NCBI RefSeq assembly: GCF_000758665.1
Contig: NZ_CP009285.1
Span: forward strand, 7,626,001-7,690,000
DNA: 64,000 nucleotides
Source: Paenibacillus borealis
GTDB taxonomy: Bacteria; Bacillota; Bacilli; Paenibacillales; Paenibacillaceae
Direction of reading: 5' to 3'
A program made the translations under genes and the position numbers. Shown here piece by piece: positions 1 to 12,324 of this stretch (within the stretch, counting starts at the first letter, position 1; each line of letters begins with the position of its first letter). The notes under the pieces were generated by a model. That model saw only the letters and a program-made list of their open reading frames with translations, was not told where the DNA came from and did no database searches.

Positions 1-29
1 GACAATTCAGCGGATAAGCTTGTGTTCAT
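1..29 (-). CDS. 5' end of a gene downstream of atpC (possible DUF1146/YwzB-type protein)
   Basis: Only about ten codons are inside the window: an ATG at 29 (a second ATG lies at 32) reading MNTSLSAEL and running off the left edge. A GGGGGG stretch sits 6 nt upstream, a plausible ribosome-binding site. In Bacilli the gene after atpC is often a small membrane protein of the YwzB family followed by murA, so that is a guess from position only; the visible residues do not identify it. Bases 33-185 contain no other gene and should hold its promoter. Confidence 0.4.
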
Positions 30-185
30 CATTAGCCCCCCGTGTAAGGTTACTCGGAAATCGACTCTTATATCATACTTGCGCAGGGGAAAAGAATCCA
101 GTACTTTTACGAATTTTTAAACAATTGGTGCTTTATCTGCCTGAGTGTTTACGATATGTTCATATCTGCTAGATTCTTACCTAGC

Positions 186-217
186 AAAAAAAGCAGTCAA
201 GCCCAGGGCTTGACCGC
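186..217 (-). terminator. Rho-independent terminator of the atp operon
   Basis: On the minus strand, GCGGTCAAGCCC and GGGCTTGACTGC form a 12-bp stem with one G-T pair, followed by seven T residues. It lies 8 nt beyond the atpC stop. Confidence 0.9.
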
Positions 218-224
218 TTATCTG

Positions 225-641
225 CTACTGTTGTCCTTTACCGGTTGAAACTTTGATCCGTGTCACAGCGCGCTGCAAGGCCAGCTCTGCACGGCGGTGA
301 TCGATTTCATCCTGTTTGCTTTGCAGCTTAAGACGGCGCTCAGCCCGTTCCTTAGCCGCTTCAGCGCGCTCCACATCAATATCTTTGGGCAGCTCAGCAC
401 TCTCAGCCAGCACCGTTACCTTATCTTTGTGCACCTCAACGAAACCGCCATGAACGGCGATAGAAACCGTTACGCCGTCCGCTTTGACGCTAAGCGGAGC
501 AACCTGAAGCGGAGTCACCAGCGGAATATGTCCCGGCAAAATGCCCAGTTCACCATTCACGCCACGTACCGTCAAGCTATTCACTTGCTTGGAGTAGACC
601 AGATGCTCCGGAGTGACAATTTCGAGCAAAAAGGTATTCAC
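225..641 (-). CDS. atpC: ATP synthase F1 subunit epsilon
   Basis: Subunit epsilon of the F1 central stalk; it couples rotation and can inhibit ATP hydrolysis. The protein has the N-terminal beta-sandwich (LLEIVTPEHLVYS near the start, GELGILPGHIPLVTPL around residues 30-48) and the C-terminal helical hairpin rich in Arg, Glu and Ala. An in-frame ATG at 647 lies only 1 nt from the AGGAGG (649-654), whereas the GTG at 641 is 7 nt from it, so I take the GTG as the start (138 aa). It is the last gene of the atp operon and is followed by a strong terminator. Confidence 0.96.
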   Translation of the reverse strand: MNTFLLEIVTPEHLVYSKQVNSLTVRGVNGELGILPGHIPLVTPLQVAPLSVKADGVTVSIAVHGGFVEVHKDKVTVLAESAELPKDIDVERAEAAKERAERRLKLQSKQDEIDHRRAELALQRAVTRIKVSTGKGQQ

Positions 642-701
642 TTCCATTCCTCCTCAAAGCTTTACAGAATAAAGCTCACTACCCGGCATACGTGCCGAGG
701 G

Positions 702-2123
<1,422 letters not shown>

Positions 2124-2133
2124 TTACATATGT

Positions 2134-2173
2134 AGAAACGGTCCATTACCCTTTACAGGCATCATCCGTTTCT
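2134..2173. repeat. AGAAACGG...CCGTTTCT hairpin in the atpG-atpD gap
   Basis: Perfect 8-bp inverted arms AGAAACGG/CCGTTTCT enclose 24 nt in the 118-nt gap between atpG and atpD. The arms and the inner 'ggcat' resemble the hairpin half of the dispersed repeat at 12058-12154 and 22959-23055, so this may be a partial copy. It could also act as an mRNA processing or stability element between cistrons. Confidence 0.5.
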
Positions 2174-2223
2174 GCGGAAAATACAAAGCAGGGCCAAGCC
2201 CGGAGGCCTTAAGCCCGCTCATA

Positions 2224-3093
2224 TTAAGACTGCGCGTTCGCACCAGCCACGATCTCGGTAATTTCCTGCGTAATTGCCGCCTGACGGGCGCGGTTGTACG
2301 TAAGTCTTAATTCTCCGATCATTTTTGACGCGTTCTTCGTTGCACTGCCCATGGCTGTCATCTTGGCTCCCAGCTCACTGGCCTTGCCGTTCAGAAGAGC
2401 ACCGTAGATTAAAGTCTCGGCGTATTTAGGAAGCAGAACTTCCAGCACGCCTTCAGGAGAAGGTTCGTATTCATAGGCAGCTGTTGCTCCGTGATGCTCG
2501 CCTTTTCCTACACCATCCATAGGCAGAAGTCTGTCTACAGTCGGAACCTGGCTGATCGCATTGATAAACTGGTTGTAGCAAATGTACAGCTCATCGTAGA
2601 CGCCTGTCTCAAACTGGTTTACCGCCGAATAGGCAATCGACTTGATGTCGGCAAACTTCGGGGTATCGGACAGCTCAGTAATTTCCTCTACAATGGGGTA
2701 CTCACGGCGGCGCAAAAAGTCACGGCCCTTGCGGCCGATAACAAACAGCGCATACTCATCCTTGGACTTATGCCGCTCTGCGATCAGCATCGTTACTTTA
2801 CGCAGAATGTTGGCATTGTAGCCACCTGCAAGACCTCTATCCGAGGTGATGATCAAATACCCTGTTTTTTTGACAGGCCGGCTGACCAGCATCGGATGCT
2901 GAACATCCTGCGTACCGGCAGCAATACTCGAGACCACCTCTTTAAGCTTCTCTGAGTAAGGACGCGCAGCTTCCGCTTTCTCCTGCGCTTTGCGCAGCTT
3001 GGAGGCGGCGACCATCTCCATCGCTTTGGTGATCTGTCTGGTGTTCTGAACGCTCTTAATTTGACGTTTAATATCGCGCATGCTTCTTGCCAT
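2224..3093 (-). CDS. atpG: ATP synthase F1 subunit gamma
   Basis: Central-stalk subunit whose N- and C-terminal helices form the rotating coiled coil inside the alpha/beta ring. The N-terminus MARSMRDIKRQIKSVQNT.QITKAMEMV and the C-terminal LRLTYNRARQAAITQEITEIVAGA are typical. Length 289 aa is normal. AAGGTGG precedes the ATG by 8 nt. It lies between atpA (71-nt gap containing a perfect hairpin) and atpD (gap of about 124 nt). Confidence 0.97.
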   Translation of the reverse strand: MARSMRDIKRQIKSVQNTRQITKAMEMVAASKLRKAQEKAEAARPYSEKLKEVVSSIAAGTQDVQHPMLVSRPVKKTGYLIITSDRGLAGGYNANILRKVTMLIAERHKSKDEYALFVIGRKGRDFLRRREYPIVEEITELSDTPKFADIKSIAYSAVNQFETGVYDELYICYNQFINAISQVPTVDRLLPMDGVGKGEHHGATAAYEYEPSPEGVLEVLLPKYAETLIYGALLNGKASELGAKMTAMGSATKNASKMIGELRLTYNRARQAAITQEITEIVAGANAQS

Positions 3094-3109
3094 GATTTCA
3101 CCACCTTAG

Positions 3110-3130
3110 AGCTTTGGCGTAGCCAAAGCT
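3110..3130. other. Intercistronic stem-loop, atpA-atpG
   Basis: A perfect 9-bp inverted repeat, AGCTTTGGC and GCCAAAGCT with a 3-nt loop, lies between the atpA stop and the atpG start. No T-run follows, so it is more likely an RNA stability or processing element than a terminator. Confidence 0.6.
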
Positions 3131-3164
3131 AACTTCGTAAGCATAACTGAGCAAACTCTATATA

Positions 3165-5235
<2,071 letters not shown>

Positions 5236-5239
<4 letters not shown>

Positions 5240-5724
5240 GGTCGGCCTCCTACCTCTTTGAGGTATTGATCAACGAGTTGTTCCTGTTCGCCGTCAGCCT
5301 TAACTTCTTTTTCAAGCAGCTTGGATGCAATGCGGACCGATGCTGTACCCAGCTCGCTGCGCAAAGCTTCCACAGCCTTGTTCTTCTCGCTCTCAATATC
5401 ACGGACCGCTTCGTCCTTAAGGCGGGTAGCTTCAGCTTTAGCCTGATCCAGAAGCTTGTCAACCTGATTGTTGCTTGTAACCTGGGACTGCTGAATGATA
5501 GCCTGCGCCTCTTGGCGTGCCTGCTGCAGAGCCTGCTTCTGTTCTTCTACGTAAGCGACCGCCTGTTCTCTGGTCTTGGCTGCTTCATCCATTTGCTGCA
5601 GCACCATTTCGCGGCGCTTCTCCATAATTCCGAACAGCTTGCTGAAAGCAAATTTGCTGAGCAGGAAATACAGGATCCCAAAGGCGATAATGGAAAACAA
5701 TATATTTGTCCAAACGATAGTCAC
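5236..5724 (-). CDS. atpF: ATP synthase Fo subunit b
   Basis: Membrane-anchored peripheral-stalk subunit. One N-terminal transmembrane helix (about residues 3-24, TNILFSIIAFGILYFLL) is followed by a long charged coiled coil rich in Glu, Lys, Gln and Ala. An in-frame GTG at 5733 overlaps the AAAGGAG motif itself; GTG at 5724 is 8 nt downstream of it and is preferred (162 aa). The stop overlaps the atpH start. Confidence 0.95.
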
Positions 5725-5802
5725 TGAGGTCACTCCTTTCCGTTACCGCGGCATGCGGACATATACAAAAGTAAGGCGCGGATGGCACTTGCCCTCCCCG
5801 CC

Positions 5803-5820
5803 AAACCGTAAAAACGGTTT
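5803..5820. other. Stem-loop just after atpE
   Basis: AAACCGT and ACGGTTT form a 7-bp stem with a 4-nt loop, beginning 1 nt after the atpE stop codon. Hairpins between atpE and atpF are plausible elements for keeping c-subunit mRNA more abundant or stable than the rest; that role is inference. Confidence 0.5.
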
Positions 5821-5821
5821 A

Positions 5822-6076
<255 letters not shown>

Positions 6077-6141
6077 TTAATGATATAAAAATCTCCCGCG
6101 AAGAGTATTCCGGCGGCTGCCGCTATCCTCACGGCAGTTCA

Positions 6142-6909
6142 TTAATGTGCTTCTTCCTCGTGGATCGTCATCTGCGCGATGTACACCATCGTCAGAATCG
6201 TAAAGATAAACGCCTGAAGCGCGCCTACAAAGATACTGAAGCCCTGCCAGACAGCCAGGAACGGGATACTGAATATCCCCAGCTTCAGAATTACGGTGAT
6301 CAGAACCTCGCCGGCAAAAATATTAGCAAATAGACGAATGGCAAGCGCCACCGGCTTCGCCAGGTTCTCAATGATGTTAAGCGGCAAGAAGATTGGGAAC
6401 GGCTCAATATAGTGTTTGAAATAATGTTTGCCATTCAGCTTGATTCCCAAATAGTTCATTAGTACAAATACGACAATCGCCAACCCGGCGGTTACATTGA
6501 TATCTGCAGTCGGCGATTTATACCACAGAATCTCTACATGCTCGCCATGTGTCAGGTTCTTGGTTGCTTCGATAACATGTCCAAAAATGTGAACCGGCTC
6601 ATGGGCTTCTGTAATGAAGGAAAACGGCAGACCAAGGAGATTGGAGACGAAGATAAACAGTATCAGCGTCAATCCCAGTGATATGTAAGGCTTCCCTTTC
6701 TTCAAATCCATGGCGCTGCTGATCAGTCCCTGTACAAATTCAACGACCCACTCCATGAAATTCTGAAGTCGTGACGGATTATCAACAGACAGGTTGCGGA
6801 CGGACAGCATGACCAGAGCGAACACGATCACCGAACTGATCACCAGCATCAGTATCGCTGACAAGTCAATCGGTATTCCGCCAACATAGATTAAAGGCAT
6901 TTCGTGCAT
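6142..6909 (-). CDS. atpB: ATP synthase Fo subunit a
   Basis: Stator subunit with the two proton half-channels. The 255-residue protein has five or six hydrophobic segments; the essential Arg lies in the conserved ALAIRLFANIFAGEVL helix (around residue 190), and a C-terminal helix contains the QAFIFTILTMVYI motif. AAAGGGGG precedes the ATG. It follows atpI by 29 nt and precedes atpE by about 107 nt. Confidence 0.97.
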   Translation of the reverse strand: MHEMPLIYVGGIPIDLSAILMLVISSVIVFALVMLSVRNLSVDNPSRLQNFMEWVVEFVQGLISSAMDLKKGKPYISLGLTLILFIFVSNLLGLPFSFITEAHEPVHIFGHVIEATKNLTHGEHVEILWYKSPTADINVTAGLAIVVFVLMNYLGIKLNGKHYFKHYIEPFPIFLPLNIIENLAKPVALAIRLFANIFAGEVLITVILKLGIFSIPFLAVWQGFSIFVGALQAFIFTILTMVYIAQMTIHEEEAH

Positions 6910-6938
6910 AGTATCATCCCCCTTTCTCTTTAATATAG

Positions 6939-7316
6939 CTACAGCTTATTCTTGATTCCTAAATATATCCCCACGGGAATAGATAGAAGCTGGGGGATGA
7001 ACAGGCCGGCAATCGTTGCCTCCAGCGAGAAATGCTCGATTTTGACCGAAAACATGGTGACCAGAATAGCGAAACTGATTCTTGTAGCGAAACCAAGGCT
7101 GAAAGAACTTTTCTGTTTATCCGCAACCGCCTGTGTCACCCTTCTTACTTTGAGGGCAAGATAACGAAAGTTAACGAGTCCTGCCAGCAAGCCCAGCGAC
7201 ATGCCCAGAGTAACTGCACGGGTCTCATGATGAAGAGCCCATCCCATTAACAAGCCTGCCATAATGATTACTGTCACCCTGGTAACGGTATTGATTACGG
7301 GAGTCATATTATCCAT
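6939..7316 (-). CDS. atpI: ATP synthase subunit I
   Basis: A 125-residue protein with four predicted transmembrane helices, matching the AtpI family that assists assembly of the c ring or Mg2+ supply in several bacteria. The family call rests on position, size and the basic loop LALKVRRVTQAVADKQ between helices 2 and 3. Its start overlaps the preceding small gene by 8 nt. This gene is weakly conserved in sequence across Bacilli. Confidence 0.85.
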   Translation of the reverse strand: MDNMTPVINTVTRVTVIIMAGLLMGWALHHETRAVTLGMSLGLLAGLVNFRYLALKVRRVTQAVADKQKSSFSLGFATRISFAILVTMFSVKIEHFSLEATIAGLFIPQLLSIPVGIYLGIKNKL

Positions 7317-7542
7317 TTTGCTCCCCCAGAAATTTTTTGATTAGCAAAGCAACATTCACAACCCCGAGAATCATCCCGGCAATTGTTCCGATGGCCAGCC
7401 AAGCCTTAGGTCCGTCCATCAGGTTCTGCAGCCACCTTGCCACAAAAAAACCTATAACAATGTAAGCGGCAAGCAAGCTGCCTGCACCCCCGAGAACCAA
7501 AGCAATACGTCCCAGTCCGGCCTCGTTCTTTTGTTCCTTCAT
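7309..7542 (-). CDS. atpZ: AtpZ/AtpI-family small membrane protein
   Basis: First gene of the atp operon: 77 residues with two hydrophobic helices (about 15-37 and 47-68) separated by a short loop containing NLMDGPKAW. This is the layout of the AtpZ (gene 1) family found in front of F-type operons and linked to c-ring assembly or Mg2+/Ca2+ uptake. It overlaps atpI by 8 nt. The promoter region lies directly upstream. Confidence 0.8.
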   Translation of the reverse strand: MKEQKNEAGLGRIALVLGGAGSLLAAYIVIGFFVARWLQNLMDGPKAWLAIGTIAGMILGVVNVALLIKKFLGEQNG

Positions 7543-7560
7543 AGGCTACAATCCCAACTA

Positions 7561-7617
7561 ATTTTACTGAATATCCAGACTCTTTGTCAATTCACCGAAA
7601 ATTGCTCAAAAGCGCTT
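7561..7617 (-). promoter_or_regulatory. atp operon promoter with upstream cre-like site
   Basis: On the minus strand TTGACA (7585-7590) and TAAAAT (7561-7566) are separated by 18 nt, a good sigma-A promoter ending about 12 nt before the expected transcript start. The palindrome AAGCGCTT (7610-7617), inside TCAAGCGCTTTTGA, resembles the core of a catabolite-responsive element and is centred near -58, where CcpA is known to activate genes such as ackA. Two flanking positions deviate from the cre consensus, so the CcpA part is tentative. Confidence 0.65.
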
Positions 7618-7721
7618 GAAAACATGAAAATAATCACAGCAAAACATACCAAAACCATATAAACCGTACAGTTTCACTGTATGCTGCTTTTATTTACTTT
7701 AGTATATTAGTTGTTGAGCCA

Positions 7722-8882
7722 TCATTTATTATTTGTGAACATTCTGTGAAACTCTTCCGGACGTTCTTTAACAGCTCCGAAATGGTGCAAAATCGCATTG
7801 ACAATTCTCTCGGAGGCTTTGCCGTCTCCATACGGGTTGGCGGCCCGGCTCATGGACTGATACAGATTCTGATCGGTCAGCAGAGCATGTGTCCGTTGAT
7901 ACACCTTCTCCTCGTCCGTCCCCACAAGCTCCAAAGTTCCGGCCTCGATCCCTTCCGGGCGCTCGGTTGTATCACGCAGCACAAGCACAGGAACTCCAAA
8001 GGAGGGAGCTTCCTCCTGCAGGCCGCCGGAATCGGTCAATATCAGGTGGGTATGCGGATAAAAATTATGCAGGTCAACGACATCCAGCGGATCAATCAGC
8101 TTAATTCTAGGGTGTCCGCCGAGGATCTCATGCGCCGGTTCCTTCACTGCCGGACTCGGGTGCACAGGATACACAATGGCTACATCTTCAAATTCATCAG
8201 CGATTCTTTTGACAGCACGGAAAATATGACGGTGCGGTTCGCCTTGGGATTCTCTGCGGTGCGCCGTCATCAAAATAAGTCTTTTTCCTGAAGCAAAATC
8301 CAATACAGGATGCCGGTAGTCCGGCTGTACGGTATATTGAAACACATCAGTTACAGTGTTGCCTGTGATATAAATACTTGATTCTTTTTTGTTCTCGTGT
8401 CTCAGGTTGCCTGCTGACCAATCGGTCGGCGCAAAATGCAGATCGGCAAGCACGCCAGTCAGCTGGCGGTTCATTTCCTCCGGATAAGGGGAAAGCTTGT
8501 TCCATGTCCGAAGACCTGCTTCCACATGCCCAACCTGAATTTGCTGCAGGAAAGACGCATAGCTGGCCAGGAAAGTGGTCAGTGTGTCCCCGTGTACCAG
8601 CACCAGGTCAGGTTTGACCTCGCGAAGCACCGGCTCTAGTCCTTCAAGCACCCGGATGGTGATTTCATTAAGTGTCTGGCGGTCCTTCATTACGTCCAGA
8701 TCATAATCCGGTGTAATTTTGAATACCTCCAGCACCTGGTCAAGCAGTTCACGGTGCTGCGCAGTTACACAGACAATGGATTCAATCTGCTCAGGGTGCC
8801 TGTTCAGTTCCAGAACCAGAGGCGCCATCTTGATCGCCTCGGGGCGCACTCCGAAAATCGTCATTACTTTAATTTTGGACAT
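7722..8882 (-). CDS. mnaA: UDP-N-acetylglucosamine 2-epimerase (non-hydrolysing)
   Basis: Interconverts UDP-GlcNAc and UDP-ManNAc for teichoic-acid linkage units or other surface polymers. The 386-residue GT-B-fold protein starts with KVMTIFGVRPEAIKMAPL and contains VHGDTLTTF, HVEAGLRTW, MTAHRRES and LTDSGGLQEEAPSFGVPVLVLR, all hallmark segments, including the catalytic acidic and His residues. Position next to the atp operon matches Bacillus. GAGGG lies upstream of the ATG. Confidence 0.95.
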   Translation of the reverse strand: MSKIKVMTIFGVRPEAIKMAPLVLELNRHPEQIESIVCVTAQHRELLDQVLEVFKITPDYDLDVMKDRQTLNEITIRVLEGLEPVLREVKPDLVLVHGDTLTTFLASYASFLQQIQVGHVEAGLRTWNKLSPYPEEMNRQLTGVLADLHFAPTDWSAGNLRHENKKESSIYITGNTVTDVFQYTVQPDYRHPVLDFASGKRLILMTAHRRESQGEPHRHIFRAVKRIADEFEDVAIVYPVHPSPAVKEPAHEILGGHPRIKLIDPLDVVDLHNFYPHTHLILTDSGGLQEEAPSFGVPVLVLRDTTERPEGIEAGTLELVGTDEEKVYQRTHALLTDQNLYQSMSRAANPYGDGKASERIVNAILHHFGAVKERPEEFHRMFTNNK

Positions 8883-8949
8883 AACCCCTACCCTCTCTTC
8901 TGAAGACTACAGAAATTGTGTTTGTTCTATTAATACCTCAAGGGTATTA

Positions 8950-9579
8950 TTACTTGGTTCCATACAGTCTGTCGCCGGCATCTCCGAGGCCTGGGACAAT
9001 ATAACCATGATCATTCAAATGATCATCAAGTGCAGCTACATAGATATCTACATCCGGATGAGCAGCTTGTACCGCAGCAACTCCTTCGGGAGCAGCAATC
9101 AGGTTCATCATCTTAATCTGGGTGCATCCGCGGTTCTTAAGCGAGGTAATGGCCGCAATTGCAGAGCCGCCTGTAGCCAGCATCGGATCGATTACGATCA
9201 GTTCGCGTTCCTGCACATCTGTAGGAAGCTTAATGTAATATTCAACCGGCTGCAGCGTTTCCGGATCACGGAATAGCCCGACATGTCCTACCTTCGCTGC
9301 CGGAAGCAGCTTCAGGACGCCTTCAAGCATGCCAAGGCCGGCACGCAGAATCGGAATCAGTCCCAGCATTCTTCCCGAGATCACTTTGCTCTGCGTTTCA
9401 GCCACCGGCGTCTGCACCGTAATGGTCTCGAGCGGAATATCACGCGTAATCTCATAGGCCATAAGTGTTGCTACTTCATCGACATGCTCTCTGAATTCTT
9501 TCGTGTTGGTCCGCACATCGCGAATAAATGTTAGTTTGTGCTGAATCAATGGATGATCGCAAATCACCAATTTTCCCAT
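8950..9579 (-). CDS. upp: Uracil phosphoribosyltransferase
   Basis: Salvage enzyme converting uracil and PRPP to UMP. The 209-residue sequence shows the PRPP-binding [10 protein letters not shown] motif (about residues 131-140), the flexible-loop segment around [10 protein letters not shown], and the C-terminal uracil-binding [22 protein letters not shown] precedes the ATG. It sits between mnaA and glyA as in Bacillus, but a 383-nt untranslated stretch and a terminator separate it from glyA, so it likely has its own promoter. Confidence 0.97.
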   Translation of the reverse strand: MGKLVICDHPLIQHKLTFIRDVRTNTKEFREHVDEVATLMAYEITRDIPLETITVQTPVAETQSKVISGRMLGLIPILRAGLGMLEGVLKLLPAAKVGHVGLFRDPETLQPVEYYIKLPTDVQERELIVIDPMLATGGSAIAAITSLKNRGCTQIKMMNLIAAPEGVAAVQAAHPDVDIYVAALDDHLNDHGYIVPGLGDAGDRLYGTK

Positions 9580-9962
9580 TTTGTCCCTCCGGTAATTGTA
9601 AGTCTTATTTATAGCCAGAGTAAGCGCTTTGCTTCCCGCATGGCTAAATCTTGTCTATTATATCATCACCAAGGCCGCTTTTCACCTACAGAAGGGCAAA
9701 GCCACCTGCAAATGTAGCTTTCCCAAAGTTCAACGCTACCCGGAAAGTTTAGGGAATTCCCCCAGGGCTCTGGATATAAAACAAAACTTAGTTTGTGCGA
9801 TTAAGCGCTTTTAATACTATTCACATTTCTTTCACTACTTTTATTGAAAATTCCATGAACTTTCATGATTATTACATAATAATTCATGTCATTTTCTTAC
9901 TGTGATTTGTGAACATTATGCAACAGAAAGCGGCCGTAAAGCACAGGAAGACATAAAATATC
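9580..9962. other. Non-coding upstream region of upp
   Basis: No gene is visible. Two copies of the 8-bp palindrome AAGCGCTT occur at 9622-9629 and 9803-9810 (cre-like cores), and an imperfect palindrome CATGATTATTA...TAATAATTCATG lies near 9864-9888. The region is AT-rich from 9770 onward. A upp promoter must lie here but I cannot pick one set of hexamers with confidence. Confidence 0.5.
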
Positions 9963-10007
9963 AAAAAAGCCTTTGTGGAATCCGGTTATACCGGACCCGC
10001 AAAGGCT
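9963..10007 (-). terminator. Terminator of glyA
   Basis: On the minus strand AGCCTTTG and CAAAGGCT pair around an inner GTCCGG/CCGGAT stem, followed by six T residues. It begins 18 nt after the glyA stop. Confidence 0.9.
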
Positions 10008-10024
10008 GAACAAACAGCTTAATA

Positions 10025-11272
10025 TTAATACTGCAATTCGGGATAGATCGGATACTTTTCAGTAAGCTCGGCCACCTCACGTGCAGCCTGAGTCAAATTA
10101 GCATCATCCTTCGGATTCTTCAGCACATTCGCAATAATCCGGCCGATCGTTACCATGGCAGTCTCGTCCATACCACGCGATGTAACAGCAGGTGTACCAA
10201 TGCGGATTCCGCTTGTTACAAACGGACTGGTTGGATCGAACGGAATCGCGTTCTTGTTGACTGTAATCCCGATGGAATCAAGCACCTTCTCGGCATCCTT
10301 GCCGGTAATGCTCAGATTGCGGGTATCGAGCAGCATCAGATGGTTATCCGTACCGCCTGAAACAATATTAACGCCTTCGCTGATCAGCGTCTCTGCGAGA
10401 ACTTTGGCATTCTTCACTACATTCTCGGCATAAGTCTTGAACGATGGCTGCAGCGCTTCACCGAATGAAACGGCTTTGGAAGCAATCACATGCATCAAAG
10501 GACCGCCCTGGGAACCAGGGAATACCGCTTTATCAATGGCAGCAGCCCATGGCTGTCTACACAGAATCATACCTCCACGGGGTCCACGCAAGGTTTTATG
10601 CGTAGTTGTAGTGACGAAGTGGGCATGAGGAACAGGGCTAGGGTGAACACCGGCAGCAACCAATCCGGCAATGTGGGCCATATCGACCATAAATAGAGCT
10701 CCCACATCATTCGCAATGGAAGCGAGTGCGGCAAAATCGATAGTCCGCGGATACGCGCTGGCTCCGGCTACAATCATTTTGGGACGGTGCTTGAACGCTG
10801 CTTTACGTACTTCATCATAATCAATCAGGAATGTGTCTTCCTGTACGCCATACGCCACAAAGTTGTACAGGATACCGGAAGCATTGACCGGGCTGCCGTG
10901 GGTCAAATGGCCGCCATGTGCCAGATTCATACCAAGTACAGTGTCACCCGGATTAAGCGCTGCAAGGTAAACAGCCATGTTAGCCTGTGCGCCGGAATGC
11001 GGCTGCACATTGACATGTTCAGCGCCAAACAGCTGCTTGGCACGGTCACGGGCCAGGTTCTCCACGATATCCACATCTTCACAGCCGCCATAATAACGTT
11101 TGCCGGGATAACCTTCGGCGTATTTGTTCGTAAGCACGGAGCCCATGGCTTCCATTACGGCTTCACTTACAATATTCTCTGAAGCTATGAGTTCAATGTT
11201 TGCACGCTGACGGCTCAGTTCCAAGCCCATCGCTTCCAGTACTGCCGGGTCACTCTTACGTAATTGTTCCAT
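10025..11272 (-). CDS. glyA: Serine hydroxymethyltransferase
   Basis: PLP enzyme that converts serine and tetrahydrofolate to glycine and 5,10-methylene-tetrahydrofolate. The PLP-binding lysine is in [13 protein letters not shown] (about residue 226). Other family segments are [30 protein letters not shown] and [14 protein letters not shown]. Length 415 aa is normal. GGGAGG lies upstream of the ATG. It follows ywlG by 69 nt and is terminated before upp. Confidence 0.98.
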   Translation of the reverse strand: MEQLRKSDPAVLEAMGLELSRQRANIELIASENIVSEAVMEAMGSVLTNKYAEGYPGKRYYGGCEDVDIVENLARDRAKQLFGAEHVNVQPHSGAQANMAVYLAALNPGDTVLGMNLAHGGHLTHGSPVNASGILYNFVAYGVQEDTFLIDYDEVRKAAFKHRPKMIVAGASAYPRTIDFAALASIANDVGALFMVDMAHIAGLVAAGVHPSPVPHAHFVTTTTHKTLRGPRGGMILCRQPWAAAIDKAVFPGSQGGPLMHVIASKAVSFGEALQPSFKTYAENVVKNAKVLAETLISEGVNIVSGGTDNHLMLLDTRNLSITGKDAEKVLDSIGITVNKNAIPFDPTSPFVTSGIRIGTPAVTSRGMDETAMVTIGRIIANVLKNPKDDANLTQAAREVAELTEKYPIYPELQY

Positions 11273-11341
11273 GTTTCTTATTTCCTCCCTGTTACTCTAA
11301 TTTATGTGGTGTTAAGACGAAACCAGTGGTATAAGCTACTC

Positions 11342-11995
11342 TCAGTCACAGTTTGCAGAGCCGCTTGTCTCCGGCGCACGGTACACTGCCCGTTCACCGC
11401 CGATTAGCGGAGGTCTGCTCCACGCTGCGTTCACCCGGGCTGCCCCGATATAGCGCAGGCTTGGCCGGAAAGGCACGGCTACACGGCGGAGATGCATGCC
11501 GATTAGCGTTTCCCCGATATCAATACCGGCGTGGGCCTGGATGGATTCGGCCAGCACCGGATCTGCCATAGAGCGGTAAGCAGCCGCAGCCATCGAACCT
11601 CCGGCTCCCGGAACCGGCACCGCCGAAACCTCTCTAAGCCCAAGCGATTCCAGCAAAGAACGTTCCATAACCAGTGAACGGTTCAGATGCTCACAGCATT
11701 GGTACACGGTATGAAAGCCGAATTCAGCAGCAGCCTGAGTGATCCCCTGCAGCAGCTGCTGGGCAACCTCCAGCGCGCCACCGGTACCAATCCGCACACC
11801 GGCCACTTCACTGGTGCTGGCCCCGACGACGAGAATTTTACCCGGACCGAGCTTACCCGCTTCCGCCAGTTCGCGCGTTACCGCAGCAGTGGCAGCGGCC
11901 AAAGATAATTCACCGCCGCCTGACTGCTGCGCCTGCGCAGATCGTGTACCGGATGCTTGGCTTTCACCAGTGTCCTGTTTCAGGACCTCATCCAT
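11342..11995 (-). CDS. ywlG: UPF0340 (YwlG / TIGR01440) family protein
   Basis: Conserved protein of unknown function, 217 aa here with an Ala/Gln/Gly-rich N-terminal extension of about 30 residues before the conserved core. Recognisable segments are ILVVGASTSEVAG, YQCCEHLNRSLVMER and GIDIGETLIGMHLRRVAVP. It occupies the same position, upstream of glyA, as ywlG in B. subtilis. AAGGAGG precedes the ATG. No catalytic function can be stated from the sequence. Confidence 0.88.
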   Translation of the reverse strand: MDEVLKQDTGESQASGTRSAQAQQSGGGELSLAAATAAVTRELAEAGKLGPGKILVVGASTSEVAGVRIGTGGALEVAQQLLQGITQAAAEFGFHTVYQCCEHLNRSLVMERSLLESLGLREVSAVPVPGAGGSMAAAAYRSMADPVLAESIQAHAGIDIGETLIGMHLRRVAVPFRPSLRYIGAARVNAAWSRPPLIGGERAVYRAPETSGSANCD

Positions 11996-12057
11996 TTGAT
12001 TGCCTCCTTCGAGTGCTGATTATGCTTCCAGATATCAAAAGAATGCGACATTCAAGC

Positions 12058-12154
12058 AGAAACGGCGGCGCCGTGCTTCAAAGGACGGCATCGTTTCAGC
12101 GAGAAATAGAAGAATAAGTTACCGTGTAAAACATGTAAATTCTTATATTTTAAA
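12058..12154. repeat. Dispersed 97-nt repeat, copy A
   Basis: This 97-nt block aligns end to end with 22959-23055. Shared landmarks are AGAAACGGC, ...GGCATC(C)GTTTC, AATAGAAG(G/A)ATAA, CGTG(T/A)AAACAT, and (A/T)TAAATT.TTATATTT. Its first half can fold (GAAACG...CGTTTC). It occupies the 11996-12324 gap where B. subtilis carries rpiB. Nothing in it looks coding. Probably a genus-level interspersed element. Confidence 0.6.
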
Positions 12155-12156
12155 GA

Positions 12157-12197
12157 AAAAAGAGCAGTCCGCAGCCAATCTGCGGATGTGCTCTTTT
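12157..12197 (-). terminator. Terminator downstream of ywlE (bidirectional shape)
   Basis: Minus strand AAAAGAGCA / TGCTCTTTT flank an inner TCCGCAG/CTGCGGA stem, followed by T residues. It lies about 130 nt after the ywlE stop. The intervening 12204-12324 shows no gene. Confidence 0.85.
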
Positions 12198-12324
12198 GCC
12201 CAGGCGACCGGCCGTTTATTCCAGGTGCTCCATCGTGGTTTGATCCACACTTGTCGCCAGTTACACCGGAACCGGATTATATTTATTTCATCTTAAGGGA
12301 TAAGCGGCGAAAAATCAACCACCT

